A stretch of 64,000 bases of DNA, taken from Deltaproteobacteria bacterium. Its GTDB lineage: Bacteria; Myxococcota_A; Polyangia; Polyangiales; Polyangiaceae. Position numbers and translations under genes: made by a program. The notes beneath the pieces are model-generated. The model was not told where the DNA came from. It saw only the letters and a program-made list of their open reading frames with translations, and did not search any database. The stretch is from the NCBI GenBank assembly GCA_016218915.1, contig JACRCQ010000039.1, positions 1-64,000 on the forward strand. The letters run 5' to 3'. Position 1 is the first letter of the stretch; each line of letters opens with the position of its first letter. This document shows, piece after piece, positions 1-7,851 of this stretch.

Positions 1-10
1 AACGACCACG

Positions 11-622
11 GTGGCCGCGATCGCCGAACGGCACAGTCGGGGATCCAGCCAAGAGGCAGACTTCCCCGCGAATGCGGTGGCGGTCGCCCGGCCGCGCTCA
101 GTCCGCGGATATGGCAGAGTATTATGCTTAACGCCTATGCTGCTCACCCCACGCCTCGTGGTAACGCTCGCCGACGCGCTCGTTGAGCTGGCACAGTGGG
201 GACTCGCAGCTCGCGTGCATGAGGCCGCATTTCGGTCGACGCCCGACGGCACGCTGCATCCGATCGGCGCGCACGCCGCGATACAGCGTGCGTTCTGCCT
301 TCTGATGCAAGGGAGCACGAAGCAATGCAGGGAGGCACTTGCGCTCGTGGACACGGGGATGCTCGAGTCCATGGGGGACATGATCATCACTTTCGGGGCG
401 GAGCACGCGCGCTACCTCGCGGTGGAGGCTGCCTGCAACGCGCGGGAACGTGCGGTAGGCGACGGAGCGGTCCGGTCCATGATCGCGGCAAGGCTCGACT
501 CGGTTCGGATCATCGGCTCAAGGATTGAGGAATCGCGGACGCAGTACCTGCGCAACCTGTTCTGCTGGACGTTGTCGCGTGACATCAGCACGATCCTGGG
601 GCTATTGCCGGCTGGCCCGTGA
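11..622 (+). CDS. Hypothetical protein, possibly C-terminal part of a longer gene
   Basis: I do not recognise this protein. The frame is open to the left edge of the window, so the GTG at position 11 may be internal and the true start may lie outside. The 203 residues are mostly alpha-helical in character, with an Ala/Leu-rich middle and a segment with alternating helix pattern that could be a TPR-like fold. No signal peptide, membrane span or catalytic motif is visible. It ends at a TGA 130 bases before the convergent small lipoprotein gene. The codon pattern looks like a real high-GC gene, but function and start are open. Confidence 0.5.
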   Translation: MAAIAERHSRGSSQEADFPANAVAVARPRSVRGYGRVLCLTPMLLTPRLVVTLADALVELAQWGLAARVHEAAFRSTPDGTLHPIGAHAAIQRAFCLLMQGSTKQCREALALVDTGMLESMGDMIITFGAEHARYLAVEAACNARERAVGDGAVRSMIAARLDSVRIIGSRIEESRTQYLRNLFCWTLSRDISTILGLLPAGP

Positions 623-750
623 ACCTCGCGCAGCTACCGCCGATACGACAGGCTACCGTCGAGCTCGCCAGCGGCAATTCCCAAGGGGGATCCACACCCA
701 TGTAGAACTTGCACGAGGCGCACTTGTCGTCTTCTTGAGGCGGGGCAGAT

Positions 751-1005
751 TCAGCTGCAGGTTTTTGTTGAGCTCTTGGCACAGAGCTTTTCCGAGCAGC
801 AGCCCGGATACGGCGCATAGCAGAAGCAGTGGCAGGCAAGCCCCTGCTCGCACTCGCTGGTATTGCTGCAGGGTTCACACTCAGCTGATTTGCCGCCGCT
901 ATCGCTGCTCGAACACGCAGAAATGGCGAGCAGCGCTGCAAAGGAAAGAGCGACCTTGGACAGCTTGGTCCACATACCTGATCCTGGCGTCCCGTTCATG
1001 TTCAT
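751..1005 (-). CDS. Small Cys-rich lipoprotein
   Basis: An 84-residue secreted lipoprotein. The N-terminus has a basic/hydrophobic signal ending in a good lipobox (LAISAC, Cys31), followed by a Ser/Gly linker and about ten cysteines in the last 45 residues, including CHCFC and PGCC. The cysteines probably form disulfides in the periplasm or at the surface. The start is chosen because AGGAGAGGTGG lies just upstream of the ATG; a longer in-frame extension to 1374 has no ribosome site and is low complexity. No family is recognised. It stands alone on the minus strand. Confidence 0.72.
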   Translation of the reverse strand: MNMNGTPGSGMWTKLSKVALSFAALLAISACSSSDSGGKSAECEPCSNTSECEQGLACHCFCYAPYPGCCSEKLCAKSSTKTCS

Positions 1006-1653
1006 GACTCCACCTCTCCTTTCCGAATGCCGATGCGCTCCGGTGTTGCGCTTGCGGGATGCTCCGAACCAATCCAAGAAACGTGCCGCCGCGAGACAGG
1101 CATCCTCGGACAGCAGGCGGACACCTCGCGACGGGCTGCCGATGCGCGGACGAAGCCCGTTTCGGCGCTGAATACCTCTAACATTCGGGTGCAACGCTCG
1201 CGGGCAGGGTTGCGTCGCGTCGGGCATCCTCTGGCGCCTGGGTTGCCTGGCCAATCTCGGGGCCTCTTGGATCGCGTCCGATGGGACGCAAAAGTACCCT
1301 CGTTGAGACCCCAGGGTATCTGCTGCGCCTTGGGCCTTCGAGCCTGCTCCCGAGTCCCAACGCCCGACGGACATGGACCGCGAGCGTCAGGTCGGAGCTG
1401 TCTGTGAGTAAGCGCTTGGCCGTCGCGGTCGATCCACCACCTTCCGAGGCCAGCGGCGGCGTGGGCGCGCAGGACGATGGCAGCACGGGCCTCGAAAGCG
1501 GGGTTCGCAGCTGCGGAGAGTCTTCGCGTTGCGCACGGGGAGCATGGCGTCGCCCTGGGCGGCGTCTCGTCGTGGCCGGGATCGGCGGTGGTGACAGTGG
1601 GGTGAACACGAGAAGAGCGACAAGCGTCCGTGAGACGCCTGAGGCCTCATGTG
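1006..1653. other. Intergenic stretch without convincing gene
   Basis: Reading frames exist in all directions here but are rich in Arg/Pro/Ser, lack ribosome binding sites and overlap one another, as expected of non-coding GC-rich DNA. The stretch separates the small lipoprotein (its upstream side) from the 3' end of the Cys-rich/beta-barrel gene. I see no strong hairpin, repeat or RNA gene. Confidence 0.5.
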
Positions 1654-3171
1654 CTAGAAAAAGACCGCAGTGTGCACGCCCAGGCCGACTTCGTTGTACC
1701 CGCTGGTCTTGCCCAGATTCCTGTAGACAGCTTGCTCCAAGTTGATAGAGCTAACGCCGTAGGTCAAGTCTCCGCCCAACAGAACAGAAGAGAACTCGTA
1801 GCCGAATCCGGCCCCGATGCGAGCCTGCCAGCCGCTGAAGGCGACATCGGGGACCTTCAGATTGCTGACCTGCCTGGCGACCGGAGCCGGATGAAGCGTT
1901 CCGAATACCGGCCCTGCGAGGGCCGAGAAGGCCCCATACCATTGCCCGCCCAACCCCGCGTATAGCACGGGTCCTGCCAATACCGCATGAGAGTCGAGCA
2001 GCGAGCCTGACCAGCTCTTCTTTTCATGATTCTCGTCCCCGATGGAAGCGTCTTGCTTGACGTCACTGTACAGGTATCCCAGACGCAGCGCCAACTTGAC
2101 TCTATGCTTGCGAATCACTGCCGCATCAACGTTGACTCCGAAATTAATTGCTGTGTGCGAAGGGTGAGAGGACTGAGTCGTACCATCGCTGTACTTGGCC
2201 ACGACTGTGGCCTGCTTCTCCTCCTCCATGACGCCGCCGAAGGGCGCGCCGATCCCGAGTTCGAGTCCAAGAGTAAACGGTGAATCGAAGAGCCGCCTCC
2301 TTGCTGGTGCGACCGCGTGCGCCATCGGAGTGTCCAGAGGCGGTGTCAGGGCAGTGGACCGTGTCAGCGATATCGGAGTGGTTCCCGTCGAATCCAGACT
2401 GACGGTACGGACAGCGCCATCGAAATGCAGGTCGAGCGGCGCCGTGTGGCCCGCCGGAACGGCAAACGCCAGGCAGAGGTTGCTCGCGCTGGTCCCAAAG
2501 GCCACGGAAAAGGGGCCGTCGGAGCTGACCTTTCGCAACTCGATGCTCTGGCCGGTCCTCGAAAGGCTGACCTTGGCGCTCGCGACGACCCCGCCCCCAA
2601 CAGGGATGAGATTGCAGGTGCCGTCGGTGTCGACGAGGCCAACGCCCGCGAGCGTTGACTTGGACAGGTCGAGGGGCTGGTGGTTCAGCTCCAGGAAGAC
2701 CTGGTCAGTGGCAACCGAGAGCACGCCCGTCCCACTACGCTCTACCCGCACATCCACCTGAACCAGCTTTTTGCCCGGATTCGCTTGGATGTGAGCTGTT
2801 CCGATGCCGCCAGGCACCGCGATGCGCGGAGTCGTTCTCGCGGTGGGACTGATGAGGAGCCAGCGAGGCACGCCGCCAGCGGACGCGCCAGGGTCCTCAC
2901 ATTTGCCACTGCTGCAGACGCGATCGCCCTTGCAGTCCATGTCCTTTGCGCAGACGGCAACAACACTCGGGGGTGGCGGGGCAGAGGTTTCACTCGCAGA
3001 AGACGCTGGCATCGAGCCTGAAGGTGGGGCGTCCACACAGTTCCCTGCAGTGCAAATCCGCCCACCGGTGCAGTCGGCGTTGGTCCCACAGGCCGCCTGC
3101 GCCGCCCGCACTGTCGAAAGAACCGTGATACAAGAAACGAGCGCGTACGCGCATTGCCTTGTAGATATCAT
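1654..3171 (-). CDS. Secreted Cys-rich / outer-membrane beta-barrel-like protein
   Basis: 505 residues with a Sec signal peptide ending near ...AAQAACG. Two short disulfide modules follow (CGTNADCTGGRICTAGNC and a related CAKDMDC...CSSGKC), of the Dickkopf-like type common in myxobacterial surface proteins. A central beta-rich segment comes next. The last ~190 residues alternate hydrophobic and polar residues and end in ...GVHTAVFF; the terminal aromatic and strand pattern suggest an outer-membrane beta-barrel. The ATG at 3171 has GAGGAA five bases upstream; the upstream in-frame ATG at 3267 lacks one. The barrel is an inference from pattern, and the function is unknown. Confidence 0.72.
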   Translation of the reverse strand: MISTRQCAYALVSCITVLSTVRAAQAACGTNADCTGGRICTAGNCVDAPPSGSMPASSASETSAPPPPSVVAVCAKDMDCKGDRVCSSGKCEDPGASAGGVPRWLLISPTARTTPRIAVPGGIGTAHIQANPGKKLVQVDVRVERSGTGVLSVATDQVFLELNHQPLDLSKSTLAGVGLVDTDGTCNLIPVGGGVVASAKVSLSRTGQSIELRKVSSDGPFSVAFGTSASNLCLAFAVPAGHTAPLDLHFDGAVRTVSLDSTGTTPISLTRSTALTPPLDTPMAHAVAPARRRLFDSPFTLGLELGIGAPFGGVMEEEKQATVVAKYSDGTTQSSHPSHTAINFGVNVDAAVIRKHRVKLALRLGYLYSDVKQDASIGDENHEKKSWSGSLLDSHAVLAGPVLYAGLGGQWYGAFSALAGPVFGTLHPAPVARQVSNLKVPDVAFSGWQARIGAGFGYEFSSVLLGGDLTYGVSSINLEQAVYRNLGKTSGYNEVGLGVHTAVFF

Positions 3172-3881
3172 CTGATTCCTCGCTCTCCCAGTCTTGGACA
3201 GGCTATGTCCGCTATCGAGGGGCAAGTCCCTACTCGACAATCGGTCCGTCGGCCGACCGGACCTCATGCATCAGCGCCATGGAGTGCAGGATTCACGCCA
3301 CGCGCATGAGAGTGGTTCACGCTTGGCGGGTGGGGAGCTGAAGCGACAGCGAGCCCCGGCATTCCAGCTCTCAGGGTTCAGCGCGCCGGATAGCATCGAA
3401 CCACGTGAGCCATAGGGACGATCAGGCCCGTGGGATCACAAGGTCATTCGCGTGCTACCTCTAGGTATCGGCGGACGCCGGTGCTTGGTCCACGCGGAAG
3501 CGTGCAGGTCCGCCTGCCAACTCCGCCCGCCACCTGGCGGACGGCGCCTGACGGTGGCAATCGCCTCCAGCAGCACGACAGGTTCGACAACGATCCGAAC
3601 GTGTTTGCCCCTGCTGTCGTGCAACACCTCGTGGAAGGGATCGCTCAGCGGTCTGAACGTGCAGGATGGCAGGCCGCCGGTATCTGGCGCGGGCGAGCCC
3701 GCCCGCTCAGCTCACTTTCCTTGCGTGCTCTCGAAGGAGCAGTGGCCACCGCGGGTGCAGCGATCCATCAAGGCAAGGCCCTCGCGGTTTGCGAACGAAG
3801 CGATGATGCGCGGCTCGGAGCTGTCCTCGGACATCATGGCGTTCACGGCGCCCTCCCACCACCGTGGCGGGCCCCGCCCTC
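3172..3881. other. Gene-poor 0.7-kb stretch with a possible decayed reading frame
   Basis: No complete gene is supported. On the minus strand a start-less frame (about 3436-3700) reads protein-like in its centre (FHEVLHDSRGKHVRIVVEPV, then LLEAIATV). Another frame just downstream of the SUKH gene (about 3712-3840) encodes about 40 residues that also look protein-like. Neither has a start with a ribosome site. They could be remnants of a disrupted gene; the first faintly recalls the C-terminal region of IS91-type transposases, but not well enough to call. Confidence 0.3.
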
Positions 3882-4442
3882 TCAGTACGCCAGCAGCCTC
3901 GCTCCATGGACTTCCAGCAGATCGTTGGATGCGCGAAGAAACGACACGAGATCGGTCGCGCACCACCGGATGACGTCCGGCGCGTTCTGGTACGTGATGA
4001 TCTGGCCGTAGTGCCCTTCGGCCGTGGGGTCCGCATCGAAGTACGCGATCGCCGACCCATTGCCGTGATCGGCGAATGGGAACCACTTGGTGTGGCGGTC
4101 CAGGCGCTGCACGCGCGGATCGCGAGGCACTCCCCCATTGTTCTTGGATTCGTCGCACGAGGGTGCGGGCACCCAGCTGTGCACCCTGCACGCCTCATGC
4201 AACGGGTAGAACCAGAACGGCTCCAGCTCCCGGGTGCAGGCAACGAACCAGGTCTCCAGGTAGTTGCTGCCGTTGGAGAAGGTGTACAGGTCGCGGAAGT
4301 CGTCGTTGAAACGGATCCCAGTGCGCGCTTCCGCCTCTTCGAGCTCCGCTTCCGTGGCGCCTTGGCGCAGCTCGATCGGCGCACCGCACCGTTCGGCCAG
4401 GCGAGTCAGGCGGTCCAGCTCTTCTCGAAGCTCACGGCGCAT
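3882..4442 (-). CDS. SMI1/KNR4 (SUKH) fold protein
   Basis: A 186-residue cytoplasmic protein of the SUKH superfamily. The first 60 residues carry the family pattern: a leading helix, 'TEAELEEAEARTGIRF', then a helix leading to 'YTFSNGSN', where family members have a conserved acidic/aromatic stretch and an 'NG' turn. SUKH proteins often act as immunity proteins against polymorphic toxins, but no toxin gene lies next to it, so it may be an orphan immunity protein or a housekeeping binding module. It is followed after 70 bases by the VWA lipoprotein on the same strand, reading toward it from upstream. Confidence 0.75.
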   Translation of the reverse strand: MRRELREELDRLTRLAERCGAPIELRQGATEAELEEAEARTGIRFNDDFRDLYTFSNGSNYLETWFVACTRELEPFWFYPLHEACRVHSWVPAPSCDESKNNGGVPRDPRVQRLDRHTKWFPFADHGNGSAIAYFDADPTAEGHYGQIITYQNAPDVIRWCATDLVSFLRASNDLLEVHGARLLAY

Positions 4443-4514
4443 CGGGGTGGAGTGTAGGACGTCGCGGCGCGCGAATCAAAACCGCAGCGCTTTGAAGGCC
4501 CTGCGCGCGCGTTT

Positions 4515-6533
4515 TCACGGGCATGCGCCGAAGCTGTTGCGGATCGAATCGAGCGCTGCCTGGATCTCTGCCTGGCTCGTCCCGGAATAGAAGGTGCTCG
4601 TGCCGCCCGCTGCCGCGATCTGGCTCCACGCAGTCGGCTGCCAATCCGCGTCGCCCACCGTGCCGACTCCGACCACATAGGTCGGCACCTTGGGCGTGCC
4701 AGAGGCGTAGGGAGCGACCGCATTGACTGCATCGGTCACCGTGGCTGACTGCGGGCACTCGTTGGGGATGCCATCGGTAAGCATGACGACGGCGACGCGG
4801 TGACCCGTTGCCTGTGACGAAGTCTTGGCCGCGCTCAGCGCTCCCTGCAAAGCGATGTGCTGGGGTGTGCTGAACGTCGCCGAGTGCGCGTCGAGAGAGC
4901 TGCCGATCAGTTTGATCTGGGTCGAGGTCGGCGGCGCGATCGACACAGCGAGGTTTGCGTAGTCCGACGGCGCGCAGGACAGATTGCTGCTCAGGTAGTA
5001 CACGCAGGTATGGGTCGTGGTGTCGCAGTAGGCGAAGGGGTCGCCACCAGAGGTGCACACGGTGTTGTCGGTGCACGGCGTGGGCGCCTGAGAGTCCATG
5101 GCGATGTACTGCAGGCCCACGCCGAACGTCGCGGTCTGCGCTTCGGCGATGAAAGCCTTGATCGCGGCCACGGACGCAGCCCAGCGCGTCTGGCTGCTGG
5201 CGAGCGCGGCGTCCATGGAGCCCGAGTTGTCGATCAGCACGACCAGATCCGCGAGGGGGCAGCCGATGCACACTCCGTTCGAGCAGCTCTTGCCGGCGCC
5301 GCACTTCACGCCGCAGCTGCCGCAGTTCTGCGGGTCGACAAGGGTGTTGACGCAGACGCCGCCGCACGCGGACAGGCCGCTCGTGCACTGGCAGCTTCCT
5401 GACACGCACGTCTTGCCGCCTGTGCATGCGATGGCGCAGCCGCCGCAGTTGAACGGATCGGTCTGGTAGTTCGGGCAGGCCCCGTTGCAGGCGGCAACGT
5501 TGCCCGGACAGGTGCACTGGCCGCTCACGCAGCTCTGCCCTGCGCCGCACGGCTTGTTGCACCCACCGCAGTTCGCAGGATCGCTCGCAGTGTCGATGCA
5601 CGCGCCGTTGCACGGGGTCTTGGTGCACAGGCATGTCTTGTTCTGGCAGGCATAGCCCGCCGCGCACTTCGCGTTGCACGAGCCGCAGTTGTTCGGATCG
5701 TTGTCCAGATCCACGCAAAGGCCCGAGCAAATCGCGGCGCCGGCTGTGCACACGCAGGCTCCGGCCTGGCAGTGGGCCGCGGACGGGCATGCGTTGCCGC
5801 ATGTTCCGCAGTGCAGATCGCTGGTCTGCTTGTCGATGCAATCGGCGCCGCAGGTATTGGCCGGCGGGCAGCTGCAAGCTCCGGCGGTACAGGTCTGAAG
5901 GCCGGAGCAGGTGGCGCCGACGTCGGTCTTTCCGTCGCAGTCGTTGTCCTTGCCGTCGCAGACCTCGATGGCTCCCTTGAAGATCGCGGGGTTGTCGTCA
6001 TCGCAGTCGGTGCCGCCGCAGACCACGGGAGGAAACGAGTCCTGGTCCTTGTCCAGCGGCTTGTAGGTGCACACGTGCGATTGCGGATCGCACTTGATCC
6101 CGGTCTTGCACGCGTCGCTGCCGAGCTGCGCCACGCATTGATCGTCGGTGGTGCACGCGGTCGCAGCGATGCAGCCCTTGAGCAGATCGCAAGTGGTGCC
6201 GGTTGGGCAAGCGGTCGGGCCGCTGTTGGGCCCCACCTTGTGCGTGCACACGGTGCCCTGGCACTCGTCGAGCGTGCAGCTGATCCCGTCGTTGCACGGC
6301 CCGCAGCCGCCGGCATCGGCGCCGCCCGCGCCCGCGCTGCCTCCTTTGGCCTGGGAGCCGCCACTGCCGGAAGCAGCGTCGGAGTTGGCGCCGCCAACGC
6401 CTCCGGAATCGCCTCCAGCGCCGCCCGCATCGGCTCCGGCGGTATTGCCCTGGAACAGCGACTCGGATCCACCGCCGCATGCTGCAACGGCCATCGCAAG
6501 CGCCAAGAATGCTGCAGAAGCTCTCCGGATCAT
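4515..6533 (-). CDS. VWA-domain lipoprotein with Cys-rich Stig1/MopE-like repeats
   Basis: A 672-residue surface lipoprotein: signal with lipobox (MAVAACGGG), a Gly/Ala/Ser linker (~20-75), a Cys-rich region (~78-440) and a C-terminal von Willebrand A domain (~445-672). The Cys-rich part has a MopE-like 'CDGKDNDCDGKTD' and at least six modules of the form CG..CxxxxxDPxNCGxCxxxC, as in Stig1-type repeats. The VWA domain has an intact MIDAS start (LIDNSGSMD, DxSxS) and later a Thr-Asp-Gly stretch (MLTDGIPN). It probably binds a ligand or metal at the surface. The ATG at 6533 is preferred over the GTG two codons earlier because GTGAGG lies six bases before it. Confidence 0.85.
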   Translation of the reverse strand: MIRRASAAFLALAMAVAACGGGSESLFQGNTAGADAGGAGGDSGGVGGANSDAASGSGGSQAKGGSAGAGGADAGGCGPCNDGISCTLDECQGTVCTHKVGPNSGPTACPTGTTCDLLKGCIAATACTTDDQCVAQLGSDACKTGIKCDPQSHVCTYKPLDKDQDSFPPVVCGGTDCDDDNPAIFKGAIEVCDGKDNDCDGKTDVGATCSGLQTCTAGACSCPPANTCGADCIDKQTSDLHCGTCGNACPSAAHCQAGACVCTAGAAICSGLCVDLDNDPNNCGSCNAKCAAGYACQNKTCLCTKTPCNGACIDTASDPANCGGCNKPCGAGQSCVSGQCTCPGNVAACNGACPNYQTDPFNCGGCAIACTGGKTCVSGSCQCTSGLSACGGVCVNTLVDPQNCGSCGVKCGAGKSCSNGVCIGCPLADLVVLIDNSGSMDAALASSQTRWAASVAAIKAFIAEAQTATFGVGLQYIAMDSQAPTPCTDNTVCTSGGDPFAYCDTTTHTCVYYLSSNLSCAPSDYANLAVSIAPPTSTQIKLIGSSLDAHSATFSTPQHIALQGALSAAKTSSQATGHRVAVVMLTDGIPNECPQSATVTDAVNAVAPYASGTPKVPTYVVGVGTVGDADWQPTAWSQIAAAGGTSTFYSGTSQAEIQAALDSIRNSFGACP

Positions 6534-6605
6534 GTGCACCTCACGCCGACGACACTGCCGGGCAGCACGTCATACGCAGAGAAAGGTGCCTGGCTTCCCT
6601 ACGAT

Positions 6606-7574
6606 CTACTCGTGGGCGCCGAACATCTTGAGCAGGTCTTCCGGGGGCACGGTCTGCACGCCCTCGGCCTCGGTGCGCCAGTAGGTGTTCCGACGCGCCA
6701 CGAGCGCGGCCATGTGCTCTTCCTGCGCGGAGGCGAACGCGTCGAGGGCTGAAGCCAGCGCACCCGACGAGATGCTGGCGAGCACCCGGTAGTACCGGGC
6801 GCCGAGCGTCTGGAGCACGAGCGCATGCTCAAGCACGGTCGGCAGGCTCACCGGGCTGGCCAGCTCCAGACCTGGGGGCATCTTGATCGTCTTTGCGTGG
6901 TCATCGCAGGAAGCCGGGATCGAGTGATCGAAGTGCTCGAGCACGAGGATCTCGAGATTCGTGGCGTTGGACTGCTCATCGAGCGCCAGCTGCTCGAGGA
7001 AGATCCGCGTGGGGCGATCCGCGGTGCGGGTGGTCATGTACGTGTGGAATCTGGCGCAAGCGATCTCGGCCGCGATGCCGTTGCGAAGGCTGTGGCTCAG
7101 GTCTCGCCGGGCGAACCGCCTGAAGTCCCACACAGGCGTGGTGGTGGTGCGGAGCTTGAGAAGCTGCGAGACGTGCGCTTCCTGCTGATCGGCGACTGTG
7201 GACAGAATGCCGCGAACCGGCTCTGGGGCGCTGTCTGCCATGGCGCTGTAGATCAGAGCAGAATGCGATGCAGCGTCGAGCGCGACCTCGACCGCCTGGC
7301 CGTAGGAGATGTCATCGACGAATCTCCATTCAGGAGCCGTCTTTGCCATGTCGAGGTGAGAGTCGGCAAACGGGGGCAACGCGCGGTCGGTCATCTCGAG
7401 GGCGAGGATCTCGATCGCCTCGCGATGTGCCTTCTCACGAGCGACCAGTCCCTCGAGGAAGCCCCGCGCCTGGACGTCGCGGGTGCTTTCCGCGAGCAGA
7501 CCGTAGAAGCCTGCGGCGACTTCCGCTGCCTCCATCATGTTTCTGAGCGTTTGTTCGAGATTCGGAGAGCTCAT
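6606..7574 (-). CDS. Tandem ferritin-like (rubrerythrin-type) protein
   Basis: 322 residues, entirely helical, with no signal peptide. Four helix-pair units repeat about every 75-80 residues, each closing with an E-x(0-2)-H-like ligand pattern: REKAH, QQEAH, DEQSN (His lost) and QEEHM. Two such pairs make one ferritin-like four-helix bundle, so this looks like two bundles in tandem. Rubrerythrin-type proteins bind a di-iron centre and handle peroxide or iron, but only some of the ligands are kept here. The ATG at 7574 has GGGTGGGG upstream. The gene lies alone, between the VWA lipoprotein and the NfnAB pair. Confidence 0.7.
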   Translation of the reverse strand: MSSPNLEQTLRNMMEAAEVAAGFYGLLAESTRDVQARGFLEGLVAREKAHREAIEILALEMTDRALPPFADSHLDMAKTAPEWRFVDDISYGQAVEVALDAASHSALIYSAMADSAPEPVRGILSTVADQQEAHVSQLLKLRTTTTPVWDFRRFARRDLSHSLRNGIAAEIACARFHTYMTTRTADRPTRIFLEQLALDEQSNATNLEILVLEHFDHSIPASCDDHAKTIKMPPGLELASPVSLPTVLEHALVLQTLGARYYRVLASISSGALASALDAFASAQEEHMAALVARRNTYWRTEAEGVQTVPPEDLLKMFGAHE

Positions 7575-7663
7575 CCGGCCCCACCCTTTGCGCGACTCTA
7601 TACACGGGAACTCGCTCCAGATCCCGGAGAATCTGTAAGTCTCGAGTGTCCCTGGTTGAAGCG

Positions 7664-7728
7664 GCCGGCTGAGAGCCGGCAGCTGATGCAAGTGAGCTGC
7701 GCGGATAGCCAAGCCCCCTTCGGGGGCT
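7664..7728 (+). repeat. Structured intergenic repeat, short type, copy A
   Basis: Three consecutive dyads. GCCGGC-TGAGA-GCCGGC is followed by GCAGCT-GATGCAAGTG-AGCTGC, then AGCCCCC-TTC-GGGGGCT. The same arrangement occurs at 23282-23350 with different stem sequences but complementary arms, so the structure is conserved more than the bases. The loop sequence GATGCAAG is shared with the longer repeats at 17.1, 28.0 and 63.9 kb. Confidence 0.75.
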
Positions 7729-7805
7729 GACGATCCGACGCGGAGCTAGAATGGAACGCGCGTGAGTGGAATTCGGGCAGGCATCCGCCGCTACGGCATG
7801 GCATG

Positions 7806-7840
7806 GCTGCAGCCTGCAGCCTACAGCCTGCAGCCTTCGG
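7806..7840. repeat. Short AGCCTGC-type minisatellite
   Basis: Four imperfect direct repeats of an 8-base unit (AGCCTGC/AGCCTAC) lie just downstream of the NfnB-like gene. Related GCAGCC/GAAGCC tracts occur at 59361-59522, so this is a recurring low-complexity type in this genome. Confidence 0.6.
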
Positions 7841-7851
7841 GACGAACGACC

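Noticed and set aside
751-1374. 207-residue version of the small lipoprotein
   Set aside because: The N-terminal extension is low complexity without a ribosome site, while AGGAGAGGTGG marks the ATG at 1005.
3436-3700. Possible IS91-type transposase remnant on the minus strand
   Set aside because: Only a short block (HVRIVVEPVVLLEAIA) recalls the family; the expected following motif and a start codon are missing.
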